From Macquaria australasica (Eukaryota > Chordata > Actinopteri > Centrarchiformes > Percichthyidae), in the NCBI GenBank assembly GCA_005408345.1, contig SEMN01000053.1:930001-994000 (forward strand): a stretch of 64,000 nucleotides of DNA, in the 5' to 3' direction. Under the pieces are notes generated by a model. It worked only from the letters and a program-made list of their open reading frames with translations, was not told the DNA's origin and made no database searches. Each line of letters begins with the position of its first letter. The stretch's first letter is position 1. Positions 14,501 to 26,823 of the stretch are shown one piece after another. The position numbers and the translations under genes were made by a program.

Positions 14501-15041
14501 TTAAAGCTGCACTAACCAATATTTTTATATTAAGAATGGATCAAACGACTATGTGAAAGGGGTCACTCATAGTGATGAACAAACAAATATTTATAACCTG
14601 ACTGCAGTTTCCCTTAGCTCTACAGAGCATTTTAGCGTCTTTCAGTTCACAACTTTACTGTTTGGTTCAGTCTCTGTTCTCTCACCAACCCCATTTCCAC
14701 CCACAGTAAACTTCCTGCCCAGCGCCAGACGGCAGACAGACAACGTTAGCGACTAGCTGGTGAACATAGTGGAGCATTTAGCAGAGCCAACTATTTCCCC
14801 TAAGGAGTTGGTGGAGACCAAAACAGAGCTAAAAGAAGCGTGAATATTGGACTTACATTGGTCAGAAACATGACTCCAAATTAATAATATTGTTGTTCTG
14901 TAACTGCTGGATGTATAAATAAGTAATTGTTTGCCAACAAGTTCATCATAATGACTTTATAAGGTGATAATATGTCAGTGTTGTGTTGACAGGTTGTTCC
15001 ACTGCCCCCAAGTGGCCAAAAGTGAAATGATATTGCTTTAA
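14501..15041. mobile_element. Non-autonomous repeat, copy 2, uninterrupted
   Basis: The copy begins TTAAAGCTGCACTAACCAAT and ends GCTTTAA, so the last seven bases at each end are a perfect inverted repeat. Internal blocks match the interrupted copy at 4754-5597, and the CTGCCCCCAAGTGG motif lies just inside the right end. No open frame is present. Terminal TTAA bases could be part of the element or a TTAA target duplication, and I cannot tell which. Confidence 0.65.
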
Positions 15042-16149
15042 AGTACATATGGAAACACAAAAATGTTGAAATGGAAGCATAGTGTGCTTCAGGAAAATCT
15101 GTCTACTGTATTTTGTTGTATATTGTATTTTGTTGTATATAACTAATATATTTTTAAATCATTTTTTAACAGTTTAAATTGCTTTGACTTTGACAAACAT
15201 TGTCTCAATACTCAGAGGAAAAAGATTTTTTTTTTATTAATTAAATAAAACATTTTAAACTAACAAAATATTAAAGTTAAAACATACAGCGTACCACTTA
15301 TTGATATAGAACATCTCTGTCCATGTATTGCCTGAACAAAGACCATAAAAACATGCTCTCATTTCTTAACAGGCATACCATAAATAGCTGTGAGCAGTAT
15401 ACTGTGTTTTCCTGGAAGGATGTGGGGGAGTGACATGCTACATGGGTTTGACAACTGCCACCTTATATTAGCCTTTGAATGCAGGCTCTGATTACTGGCA
15501 GTTTGGACATATTTGACAGAAGGCAACTGACACTTTGAGATTCATGTTTGAGTAGCCAGGACACTGGAATGGAAACTGAGCGCTGGCTGATACATATTCA
15601 GCTGTGGCCTGCATCTCTCTCGAACCTTGTTTTTATCTGGTGAAAGCATCACATGCAGAGACAACAAATTGCTGTTCAAAGGATTGTTCTTTCCTTTTCA
15701 GTCCTTTATAACTGAATTAATGTCTCCAGCTCCTGACCTTTACTTCCATGTTCAGGTCTAGAGATAATAGGCATCACATCCTTCAAAGTTTCTTATTATG
15801 GAAATGAGCATGTTAGTGGACTTGTGAGTGGGCTTGCAGACTTAATAAGATACTCTAACAAGGAGAAGCTGCTACTCAAACATTATCACCACAATAACTG
15901 GCAACGCATGAAATTCCAATCAGTACTTTTACAGACTAATGTTAAATGGCTGCATTGTACATGATCACATTTCAGTTCATGTTGAGTAAGTGAAGGTGAT
16001 TACTTTAAATGCAACTAATCAAAACTCAAAAACATTTAGACAGATGAAATGGGTGCAAAAATGAAAGAAATGCTTCTATACAAGTGTACTGTGTGATACA
16101 ATTACACAATTAACATCCTATCATGCTCTGTAACATGTATAAAAATGCT
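15042..16149. other. Intergenic, no gene seen
   Basis: AT-rich sequence with a two-unit tandem of about 17 bp (TTGTATTTTGTTGTATA) near 15107-15140 and poly(A/T) stretches. No coding signal was seen. Confidence 0.5.
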
Positions 16150-16566
16150 GAGCAGGCCCGGTTTACCTCAATTTTTGATCATAATGGACCACGGCAAGAG
16201 GAAAAGATCTAAGAGACTCGGAAAGACTGCTCAACTGGCTAGCGTTTCAACAGGAACAGTGATTAAAGTGAAATCTTCGTTCATAACTATGGGAAAGACT
16301 GAGAATACAACGTGATCATACTGCGTCAGCAAGAACACACATTCATGTCATCATCACCATAAAGAGGAATATAATAGGAGGGTTGCAGTGTATAAGCCTC
16401 TCATTACAAAGGTGAATGCACATTTAAGAGTTCAGTGGTGCAAAAACCATAGGCACCAGGTGGAAAAAAGAAATATCTATGGTTAGATGACTCGTCATTC
16501 ACCAGTTATTCAACAAGTGGGCAAATATATGTGTGGTGAACAATACAGAACTGAATGCTTGACCCA
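16150..16566 (+). pseudogene. Decayed Tc1-like transposase fragment
   Basis: Reading the + strand across frame breaks gives pieces of a fish Tc1-like transposase: an N-terminal piece from ATG at 16184 (MDHGKRKRSKRLGKTAQLAS), then YKPLITKVNAHLRVQWCKNH near 16390-16450, then a degraded DE-containing stretch and GKYMCGEQYRTECL near 16520-16560. The middle pieces match the order PLITK, RVQWCKNH, GRVYVWR, ECL of the family. Internal stops and frameshifts make it non-functional. The remainder of the catalytic domain and both terminal inverted repeats were not recognised. Confidence 0.75.
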
Positions 16567-18171
16567 GATATTGTTTGATCCTAAAACTGATTATACTGCT
16601 TTGAACCAACGTCATTATTCTAATATTATTCGAATGCGCTGGTAATTATATTGACCAAATGCATTATGTCTAATATTTATATTAAACCTATCGTGTTTAA
16701 TTATAGTTGTGTAATAAAATTCTAACTTTTTTTCCCATTGCATTTTTTAAGGTTTCCGCTATATCTGTAGCAAGTAAAAGTTTACAAGTAGGGTGACCTC
16801 ATTGAAGTGATCATTTCAATTTGTGCAGCATGCTTTGTCGGCAACAGTTCAATACTGTCATTTATCCACTTTCCCATCCACGCTGGAGAGAACATCACTC
16901 ATGGTCTAATCCTATTCGCTCGTATGACTAATTGTGTAAAACGGTGTGGAATATGTGGAAACATTGTGGAACACAATGTAGAATAGAAAAACATAATGCA
17001 AGAACACACAAAATGAGACTTATGTCCATATATTCATTACCCCAGACCTCGCACACCTGCCTGCCACATTGCCACATCAACCAGAAGCCGTCATTGTCAC
17101 CTAGCTGGCCTTGTGGACTCTCCCTGGTGGAGGTACATGCAGAAATGTAGCAAATCAGAGTTTTTGCAGGGAGAAAAAAATTGTGAAGTGTCACATTAGC
17201 TCTGCTAGAACACTTGAATTTGTGTACACCATCACAATCAGCACAGTTATAATTAGTAATCATGTTCAAACAAGACACCAATCACAGACATGAAATCAAC
17301 GAGGCAGTCTTTATTTTCTAACAAGTTCTCACTCATTTTGCAGCAGCTGCTTGTTATGCTTTGCTCCTGCTGTACCTGTTTCACACAACTGTTACTTGGG
17401 TTGATTGATTTGCTCCTCCTGTAATAGTATCTTATTACCATACTAACAGATGGCATCTGATACTTTGTGTACGTGTCGAGTATCTCATGGATGTGTGTCA
17501 ACTGGGTTTAGGTCTGTATAGCACAAAAGGGTTTACTGCAAGGTCACAAATAAATCCTGCACCGCTTCTTAGATTATCTGGGGACCACCCTCAGGAGCCT
17601 ATTCCACCAAAATGTATAAAAATGTATGCAATGAATTGTTCTACAACTTCTGATGTAAATGTCCCTTACAGTACCATGGTTTGGCCACTGTACTGAATGC
17701 AGCAAGATTGGCATAACATTCACAATAAAAAAGCAGTGAGGAATAGATAACCTACTATTTCTGAGGGGCATTTTCCTCCATCAGGTGTGGACACTCCTCT
17801 TGAGTGCAACACAGAGTGGTTTCCTGAAGTTAAAGGTCCTTGTTTTTGAAAGATTACGTGGCCGGTATATCGCTCACTAAAAGGCTAGGTTTCCTGCAGT
17901 AGTCGATATGCTTTTCTGTGATTTGTATTGTCTTGTTCATCAGTGTAGGTTATCTATACAACCACAGTATTTTGTTTTAGTATGTGTGAAGATTTCACTG
18001 TACTTACTATATTTGTTTTATCTGTTATTGCAATGTTGTTTATGTAATACTAAAGAAATACATAATGTAATATTAATAAAAAAGATATATATATGGTTTT
18101 ATTTCAATTTCTGCAGTTTCCTGCAGCGTTAGGAAAAGGCTGTACTTGGGCACAGTGATGTTTTGTGCATG
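16567..18171. other. Intergenic, no gene seen
   Basis: Several mid-length frames overlap one another on both strands near 16928-17700, but none has recognisable domains or splice context. I regard them as chance. Confidence 0.5.
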
Positions 18172-18536
18172 ATCGCAATGACAATACTAACATGCTGAGG
18201 TTTAGCAGGTATAATGTTTACCATGCTCACCACCTTAGTTTAGCATGTTAGCATGCTAACATTTGCCAAGTAGCACTAAACACAAAGTATGACTGAGGAT
18301 GATGGGAATGCCATTTGTTTTAAAGACATTTGGTCATAAACCAAAGTTTTGGACAAAGAGAATTTGCATCTGGTGATGGCACTAGAGGAAATAAGGGGAT
18401 AACCTAAAGTTATTACAATCCATCCCAAAGTAAATAGACTTTATCCTCTGGGATATGGGATATACATAAATGTCTGCACAAAATTTCATGGCAATCCATC
18501 TAACAGTCGTGACTGACATAGCCATTCATAAAGCTT
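18172..18536 (+). repeat. Dispersed fish repeat containing GTTAGCATGCTAAC
   Basis: The sequence holds wording that recurs across teleost genomes: ACAATACTAACATGCTGAGG, TTTAGCAGGTATAATG, the perfect 14-bp palindrome GTTAGCATGCTAAC at 18247-18260, TTTGGTCATAAACCAAAG, and AATTTCATGGCAATCCATC near the end. A fragment of the same tail occurs at 23088-23147. No coding capacity is seen and the element class is uncertain. Confidence 0.7.
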
Positions 18537-19149
18537 TCGACTGAATGGCATTGCTGAAATGTGCTTTTGGTATGCGTGACATATACAGTGAGATTTTCCC
18601 CCCAGACTGTATTCAGGTTGTAATGGAGCTGAAAAGATGGTCTTGGTGCTCTGCTATCTCTTCCCTGTGGCTGCTGTACTGATGAAGTCCCAAGACAGAT
18701 TTACTCTGTAAGGGAGCTGTGGGCCAATACAACAGAAAGTAGGCAAGGAAGACAAGAAAAATGCATTACTGTTTAAATTTGACTTTTGTTAATTCTTTGT
18801 AAAACATTTTGACGTAGCAAAGTACAGACAGAGTAGGCTATCACTAGTGAAGGAGCAACCGTAGGTCCCCACAGAAGTACAAGAGAGTAATTGATCTAGT
18901 AAAGTTCACCAGAGTAAAATACAAAACATCAACAGTTAGCCAACAGTAATTTAATACCTACAATGTTGTATTAGCAACATGTTGGCCTCAGATAGGGGCT
19001 AGCTTGGTTAGCACTAAACTGAAAGCAGAAAAACTAATTTAATAATATCATAGTACAAACAACACTTACAAATTAGCTACAAGAAACTGTGAACCTACAA
19101 ATATTGGTCTACAGTGTAGCAAGGGTATTTGGAGAGAAGATAAAAGATG

Positions 19150-19270
19150 CCTGTCAACATTTGCCTTGTCACAGATCTGACAAAATGGTGGACGTAACAA
19201 ATGTCAGTTAAACCTCCATGGAACTGTGCCGGTGGTGGTTACTACTAGCAACAGAATGTTCAGCTGAGCC
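19150..19270 (+). repeat. Local tandem duplication, copy 1
   Basis: CCTGTCAACATTTGCCTTGT, AAAATGGTGGACGTAA, GAACTGTGCC and a TGTTCAGCTGAGCCTTGACT block recur in the same order 412 bp downstream. This copy is uninterrupted and shows the state before the second copy was split by an insertion. Confidence 0.7.
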
Positions 19271-19561
19271 TTGACTGCTGGTTAAGGTGGTAGCTGCTTG
19301 TAATGTAGCATTTTCCCACTTTTTAAAAGTGCTTCTTAATGTCAGAAGCCAAAGAACTTTATATCATATCATATTTTCCTCTCCTGACTGATAACTGTTT
19401 ACTGTCTTTAGTCATGATGAAATAATGGTGCTGTGGGGTCATTACTCTCTCTGGAAACTGCCTTTCAAGATGATACAGTACATATGTTTGTCTTTTGGTG
19501 GAAGGTATAGCAGATGTCTGTTTTTATCTTTTGTAACTAATGCACCAACTTTGAAATCAAT

Positions 19562-20510
19562 CCTGTCAACATTTGCTTGGTCACAAAACTGGCAAAATGG
19601 TGGACATAAACTTCGGTGGAACTGTGCCCGTAGCAGTTACTGCTAGCGACAGGATGTTCAACTGCAGCCTGTTGCACCAGCTACACGTAAGTTAGGGTGC
19701 AAAGTCCACACTAAACGCTACGTTGAAACTAGTTAGTTTGATACTAAAACTGTGTTGATGTTTGGTTGCACCACGGAGACTTAAGGTTCATCTTAGCTAC
19801 TCTGGCGTAACGTCCACACTAACCAAAATACTGTCGCAGAAAATGACGTTTTCACCTCCTGTGGCCAACAACATTACCGTGTTGTCTCTCGTGCCAATTG
19901 TCTTCGAACACTTTGCCACGCAACAGCAAAGAGGCTAACGGCTAAAAATAGCTAACGTTAATCACCAAACAACAACAAAAAGGTACGTAAACTAGGACAA
20001 AGCATTATGACTAGGTGATGAATACAACCTTAATCTACGGCTAGTACAAAATAACAAAAGTGACATCGAGTGGTGACACCGTCAGCTACAACACAGGGTA
20101 ATATAATGCTACCCTATTATTGGGCAGATGAAATTGTAATGTTATAACAAACACATAATGATAGCCTACACTGGCAAACTGTTAAATTAGTAGCTGTTAA
20201 TTAGAAAGTTATCTAACCCTATATATTTTGCTTGCCGGAATAATTCACTTATCCTCATCCTCCAAATTATCCCACCTTTCAAAATGATGTGCCATGCCAA
20301 CCGCAATTTTACGGAGGACTTTGCTAAGGGCTAGGTGTAAGATTTAAGTTGTAACTTATGCCTATGTCGGAACTATTTACGCTGGTGCAACCCTTAAAAT
20401 GTTAGTATCGCCTTATCCAACCTAAGTTAGAAAATATGTTCAAACTAGGCTACGTTTGAACTTACGCATAGCTGGTGCAACCTATAGCTGAAACTTAACT
20501 GCTGGTGGTT
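19562..20510 (+). repeat. Local tandem duplication, copy 2, split by an insertion
   Basis: The first part (19562-19670) matches copy 1 up to the TGTTCAACTGCAGCCT block, and the match resumes after the inserted element with AGCTGAAACTTAACTGCTGG at about 20485-20505. Both junctions resemble the same short stretch of copy 1, as expected from a degraded target-site duplication. Confidence 0.6.
19671..20481. mobile_element. Inverted-terminal-repeat element (same family as 5031-5460)
   Basis: The left end GTTGCACCAGCTACACGTAA and the inverse of the right end, GTTGCACCAGCTATGCGTAA, differ at two positions. The element is about 810 bp with no transposase frame and contains further inward GTTGCACCA motifs near 19765 and 20380. 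It is a non-autonomous DNA transposon relative, longer than the other copy in the window. Confidence 0.65.
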
Positions 20511-20524
20511 TCCTTTAAATTAGA

Positions 20525-20790
20525 GTCTCGATATAAGCAGGGGAGCTGTTGATGCTATTCAAAAACTTTGGTTTCAAGTTCTCAGTGTGCCAACTGAGAA
20601 GGTCCCCTAACCTTAACAAAGACGTTATTTTAACTCAAATCATGATCCTTTTCCTAACCATGTTGTTTTTGTGCCTATACCTAACCAAACCTTAAGCATT
20701 GTAACCTTAACCATAGCGTTGTCAGATCATAAAATAATCTCATTTTTTAAATAGTGATGTCATCATGTCAGTAGTGGTCAGATCCAGCCA
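20525..20790 (+). repeat. Dispersed repeat rich in CCTAACC/CCTTAACC text
   Basis: CTAACCTTAACAAAGACG, TTTTCCTAACCATG, TTTTTGTGCCTATACCTAAC and TAACCATAGCGTTGTCAG occur in this order. I recognise this as text common in percomorph interspersed repeats. It superficially resembles interstitial telomeric DNA but is not a TTAGGG array. Limits are approximate. Confidence 0.55.
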
Positions 20791-23700
20791 GCCAACAGGG
20801 ACAATCAAGACTTCAAACACAGCATTACATACTGTATATCTCCAATTTGGGATTGTTTTATATTGAGATGCTGAAAAGAATACATAGCTGAAGGGACGCA
20901 ACTTAAGGTAACTTTTCAGGTCTATTTTGCCTGCTGTGCAACACTTGGGGAAATGGTACCACAGGAGGCATTTTATTGTTATTCTAAATTGGCTGTTTAT
21001 ACAATCCTATAAAATGAAAATCTGCATCACTGTCTTTCCTGGCAACCTCATTTAATTCACTTCATTTCAACTAATCTCTGAAATATCCTGTGGTGTATTT
21101 CCACCTTAATTCACATCAGTGATCACAAGCAACTTTTAATCATCATAGATATGAGTTAGAGACCATTCAATAAGAGGCCTAGAGGTTTATCAATTTCTAT
21201 CAAATGGATAGTTTCCCATTTAAAAAGATGAGATACCAAAAGTTAGCGTCTCAAATACCCCTTGACCCAGTGAAGTGAGAGTTATATGGCTCAAGGCAAG
21301 ACAGTGAAAAACAGCCCAGCAATGCTCTTTTAATTAAATGCCTGTCTCAAGTCTGACAGGACAGACCTGTGGTATCAGAGCTTCTGGGAAACAGCACAAA
21401 AGGATTGCTCCATGTGTGAAGTCAACAGGATTGCACCAGCCTAAATGAGAGCCAGCGGAGAGATGGCTTCAGCCCAACTGTTTCCTGGAGATAAGGGGGA
21501 ACAGTGCATTTGGGATGGAGCAAATTAAATAATTCAGGCAAACAGAGAATGGCAGTTTAACATGATATCTAATTAACAATCACGGCTTTCCAGATGCAGA
21601 CACATTCAGAAGAGTCCAATTTGGCTGAAATGTAGCACAGAGGAATTGTAAAATTCCCCACATCGTTAGCAGCTATTTTTCATATCAGGAAAAAAAAACC
21701 TTACTGTTTTTCTTAAAGCTTGAAAGTTTTACAAGTTTAGAGAGGATATAATAGTCATCATAAATGGATGTATATATGTAACTGCAGGTCCTAATGCAAT
21801 TCTAAGTGCAAATTAGTCAGGACAAAGGTACATAATAGCAAAAATATAATAAAACACTTGAATTATTAACAACTAAAATCTCCCTACTCTTCTTTATTAC
21901 TGTTTAAATATTGACGCATGATCATTTAATTCATTATGTCCTTCATTTTATATATATATATATGCGTGTGTGTGTGTGTGTGTGTGTGTGCGCGTGCGTG
22001 TGTATATATATATATATATTGTTATATATATTGTTATTCACTACATTTTGCTCACAAAATAATAACGACCTTTCACTATGTGGTGTGAAACTGCTTTGCA
22101 GGATGGAAAAATTATGAAAACAGACCTCAGCAGAGAGAGAGCTCAGAGAACAACGTGAGATCGGTTCATCACATTCCAGTGGCAGCTTAAGGCATCAATT
22201 TAATGAAATATCAAATGTGTCAGCGAGTTAAAGTGGTGGGGGATTTTTAAATGGAGCCACCCCATCTGAGCTTCAGACATGAGGTCATTATTTTTTGCCT
22301 GGGCTCACCGTTTCTCATCAGCTGTCTGCCATGTGGTTCATGTGCAGCACACTCTGCATAGTCATTACAGATTGTGAGCAGGTGCTTTCAGCTAAGTGAA
22401 TATCATAATGCTGTGTCAGTCACCACATCTGGGAGGACAATGGGTCTGTCTGACTCTTTGAGGGTCTCATGGGTCCCAGGGAGGCTTTGAAATTGAGTAT
22501 TCAATGTAGGTCAGAAAGTAGAGCTGCAAGAAAAAAAACTCCCTAATAATAAATTCAAAAGGTGTAATTGTATAGAAGGCGTAAATTGGACAAAAAAAAA
22601 AAGAAAAAAGAATTTACTTTACTTTTCACATAAGTGAAACGTGACGTGGGAAATGACTTTCTACTCCACTGTTATGATTGCAAAAGTATGTCTAAGATAA
22701 TGATACTGCAATAGATAGGCCTATGAGTGACATTTAAATTAAAATCACTCACACAATATGTTTTGAGTCATTTTATATCAGTTTTGACAGCACAGTTGTC
22801 TTTTTGTAAGGTTTTAAATGTCAGTTTATTGCTATTACTCTTACAATTTGCTAATGTTGACTTTGACCTGGGGAAGATCCAACTGGGATTAAAAAGTTGT
22901 TTATTTAAATAAATGTCAGTGTGCAGACGTTACTCTTTTCATCAATGCTGTTCTCCAAAAGCCTGATGTAATTACGCTCCATCTACAATTTGATAATGGA
23001 AAGAAACAGACTAAGAGTCTACATCGGTGCTAGTGGCTCTGTTAAACTGTACTTAGGCACAGTACAGTACAGTTCGTCCTCTGGAGACCATGAATGTCTG
23101 TGCCAAATTTCATGTCAATTTATCCTACAGTTATAAAGATATTTCAGTCTGCACCAAAGTGGTAGAATGAAATTTCTATCCCGACAGCTACGTGTACTAT
23201 GTAAATATAAAATTTGACCACTATTGACTTACCAAAACACAGACATGTTATCATGTGACTGACGTTCTACTCTTAGGTCACATGATGACACCTGAGGCAG
23301 CTCTATTCGATAATTAAGACTGCAATGTGGTTTAAAGCACCACCAAACCATACTCGGTGACAGTATATTTTTTCCCAATATTTGAATGTCTTGCAGTTTT
23401 CAGTCTTGTCTACTGCTAACTGCCGATTTACAAAAAAAGTGGATTTATAAAAACTGTGGTCAATACAGAAAACCTAATTATATTCAAAGAATGAATCTAG
23501 TTAACTTCCCACAACAAAACTTCGAAACAAAATGTTTTGTTCTCTTGTGGCTCGAGTGGTCAATCTTGCATGTCTAATTGGTATTGCCAGATGTTTAGAA
23601 GCATTCCAGTGTGTTACAGAATTAGTCCTCTTGCATAACAGATGTCAAGTGGTTCCTCTGAATGATAATTTATTTGGGGTGTTTATACTGAGTTTTTCAA

Positions 23701-25237
23701 GTACTGTGGGACTCAACAAGGTGTGGTGGGACTCAACAACCTGCCATCGCTGCCCCATTTTACAGTACACTTCCCACAGCGGTCCCCTCTGGGATTAGTG
23801 TCTCATTCCACACCTGATGTTGGTTCCCCCACCTGATCTCAGCAGTCTTTCAAAACAGCTACGCTCAGTTTCACAAACAGATGCCACATCAGGCCTACAA
23901 ATAGTTCTGATCGTCAGTCTTTTCCCTCTGATTGTTTGCACTGTGCCAAGACGACTCACATGCATTTTGAAAGTTTAGTGAGCATCATTATTTCCATGGA
24001 GTCACCCTGTCTGATTGACAGGCAGGGTATTACATACAGACAAATGAACACTGTAATAGCTAATTGACTGCTCATTCATGTCCTGAACACAATGTTCTGT
24101 GAAGAGGGGAAGGACTGTATAACAGCAATTACAATCTGCAGTGGAAGTCAATGTGTTTATCGATTCTGTGTATTTTTCTCTTCCTTTGGGTAAGAAAGTC
24201 CTATGCTGTTCCTTGGAGATAGGACTAATATCAGATGGGTTTAAATGGGCTACTCTCTTGAAAACAGTCTATATTTCAAATATTTAAACCTGTGGCGTTT
24301 AGTACAAAGCTGTAATATGTGGCTGCATAATGCATACATTTAAGTAAAGTGCCTCTCACACAAATTACAGAGCTGCTGGACTGATTTAAAATGCTACACA
24401 TAAGGAAAGAGCAAAGGAAGCTGAAGAGGTTCATATGAAAAGTCACCTGCAGCAAATTTTCTTGAAACTTCTAAAATACCTCAAATAATAGCAGCCATAT
24501 TGCATTCGAATGTAATATGACACTTACACTTGTTCCATGTAAGCCAAGGTATTTTTCAGCAACCACACATTCCTGATAAACCCTCCACCAGCACAATCAT
24601 GAAAACACATTGCAGCAACAGGATACCCTTTAGGAAATTTGAAACGAAGGACATAAAGAGCATAAAGACCCATTTCGTAGACTGCTATCACACATAAATC
24701 CCCTGGCATTCTCTTTGTGCTCCCACTGCTCCCTCCTTTTTCTCCAGCCATTTCCTCTCATTACAGGCCACAGACACAGCGAGTGCCCACAGCTGGACAT
24801 AGTCCTCAAATGAAAACCACTCACCACCTTCATTCCTACTTCAGATGCATCAAACGAGAAACTATAGGCTGTTTTATGGTACATTCCAAAATAAAAGACT
24901 GAGCGTGTTACATCTTCAGTATCTTAAGTTGCAATTGAAATCATTTCGATCATGTTGTGAATGCATTTCAGACAAGCAAGATTATTACATGTTTGAAGCC
25001 AGTAATTTAAATTAAACCTATGCTATTGCTAATGCACTGAGTGGTTAGATGCGCGTCACTGCTGGGCTAGAAATAAATCACCAGACCTTCATCTCCCTTG
25101 CTACAACTCTCAGTTTTCTCAGTTATGAAATAAACCTTTTGTTTTAGCAAAATTGTGATGCAACAGTTGATGGTGGGGCTTTGTGGGTTTGAATTCCTAT
25201 AGATGTATCAAGAAATGTCATAACTTTTGGTCTCACC
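20791..25237. other. Intergenic, no gene seen; possible conserved non-coding sequence
   Basis: No exon was recognised. It contains the TA-TG-TA array at 21948-22031 and a repeat tail fragment at 23088-23147. The stretches at about 21400-21640 and 22130-22480 are repeat-free, of balanced composition and rich in homeodomain-type TAATTA/ATTTAAT and TGACAG-like words, the sort of sequence that is often conserved around developmental genes. Conservation itself cannot be judged from one genome. Confidence 0.4.
21948..22031. repeat. Compound (TA)n-(TG)n-(TA)n microsatellite
   Basis: A TA array, then about 12 TG units with CGCG/TGCG interruptions, then a second TA array. Alternating purine-pyrimidine throughout; the TG/CG core can adopt Z-DNA and the TA arms can extrude. 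Confidence 0.9.
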
Positions 25238-25932
25238 TTAAAGGAATAGTTTGACATTTTGGGAAATACGCTGATTCACTTTCCTGCCAAGAGTTAAATA
25301 CCAAGATCGATACCACTCTTGTGTCTACACGGTAAATAACCTCAGGCCAGGAGACGGCTAGCTTATTAGCTTAGCGCAAAGACTGGAAGCAGGCAGAAAC
25401 AGGCTTGTCTGTCTGTCAATTGTCCGCCATTAAACCCTCCATAACACCACAACTTTTTACACTTCAGTTTTTGTACAAATTAAACATGTGAGCTATAACG
25501 CGTTTTAAAATCTGTGAGATGTAGAGATGCCGGGAGTGTGTTTTTTTCTGCCTTTGCATAAAGCACGGCTAGCTGTCTCCCTCTGTTTCAAGTCTTTGTG
25601 CTGAGCTAAGCTAACTGGCTGCTCAATCTTCTCATCTAGCTCTCAGCAAAGAAGCACATTTTCATTTTGTACGCATTTTTCTGAAAATGTCAAACTATAC
25701 CTTCAACTAGTGAGCTTTAAAGATGCGGGTTAGCAGATTTATTTTCAACCTCTGGGCAGAGCCAAGCTAAGTTAGCAGTTTCCCGCTGCTTCCAATTTTT
25801 ATGCTAAGACAACCTGTTGACGGTAGCTTCATATTTACCGTACAGACATGAGAGTGGTATCAATCTTCTCATCTAACTCGTGGCAAGAAAGCAAATAAAC
25901 ACATTTCCCACTATTGCGAACAATTCCTTTAA
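25238..25932. mobile_element. Compound TTAAAGG foldback repeat (MITE-like)
   Basis: The outer ends TTAAAGGAAT and ATTCCTTTAA are a perfect 10-bp inverted repeat. The left arm (TAGTTTGACATTTTGGGAAA and on) is echoed in inverse twice: at 25675-25705 (AAAATGTCAAACTATACCTT) and more faithfully in the outer right arm from about 25709 (AGCTTCATATTTACCGTACA, GAGAGTGGTATCAATC). So a complete inner unit is followed by an extra right arm. It is a very common percomorph repeat with no coding capacity. Confidence 0.75.
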
Positions 25933-26363
25933 GGTTAGTGCATATATTTCAAGACATTATAGCAATTCAGGCGGGTCCTGATTGTACAGTATCATTTTGT
26001 CATTTCAGCACTGAGCGAGCAAGTGTGCATGTGTGACACTTTATGTCCAATTCACACACACACACACACATGAACACACAGCCTTTTCTGAGTGACAACC
26101 TGTCAGCAGAAGTCTGACCAATTCATTTTCTGACAGATGACAATGCATCATAGATCTTCCTGAGTCGATCATGTTGCTCAGAAGACAAATCTTTTCAGAG
26201 AATTTCTATTTAAAGTGTAAGAATGAAGCAAAATATAGTGTTTGACATTTACTATGACATTCAGCAGGCATGTCTTATTCATACTTTTTTTCTGCCGTGC
26301 TCTGACATCACGCTCATAGGTTTTCTGTCATCTCCATCACAGAAAGCTGGAAAATGTGGTATG

Positions 26364-26366
<3 letters not shown>

Positions 26367-26394
<28 letters not shown>
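26367..26394. repeat. (TG)n microsatellite
   Basis: Fourteen uninterrupted TG units. Confidence 0.9.
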
Positions 26395-26800
26395 GCATTG
26401 CAAAGAGGAAGTACAGCAGACCCTTTGACCTAAATGATTGATATCCATGAAATCAGCATCTCTTTCAGAACAAGAGACTGTGAATAGCTGGTACTCAGCA
26501 ATCAACAGCTTTGTGTGTTTGTGCGTGATAATTGCAACCCAGAGAGGAGTCTTACCAAAAATAGTTTCTCGACTCCTGTTATAAATTTGCTGTGCAGAGC
26601 TCAATATAGCCAAGGTTCACATTTGTGATCCCACGGTTTGATGGAAGCAGTTTCATGTAAACCAGACTGCATGTAGCATGTAGTAAAGTAATGTTTGGCT
26701 CAGAGGCTATGCTTTCATTGATCATGTGGCACAGTGGTCAATAATCACCCAGAGGACAAATATGCTTTTAGACAAAACATGTTCTCCTCAAGCTACAAAA

Positions 26801-26823
26801 GAGAAGAGAAGAGAAGAGAAGAG
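26801..26823. repeat. (GAGAA)n pentanucleotide repeat
   Basis: Between four and five tandem GAGAA units. Confidence 0.85.

Noticed and set aside
16928..17281. Overlapping frames on both strands (117 and 72 codons)
   Set aside because: No domain, no splice context and no codon pattern of a gene; mutually overlapping chance frames.
20525..20790. Possible interstitial telomeric repeat
   Set aside because: The text repeats CCTAACC/CCTTAACC-like words irregularly within a dispersed repeat; no tandem TTAGGG/CCCTAA array is present.
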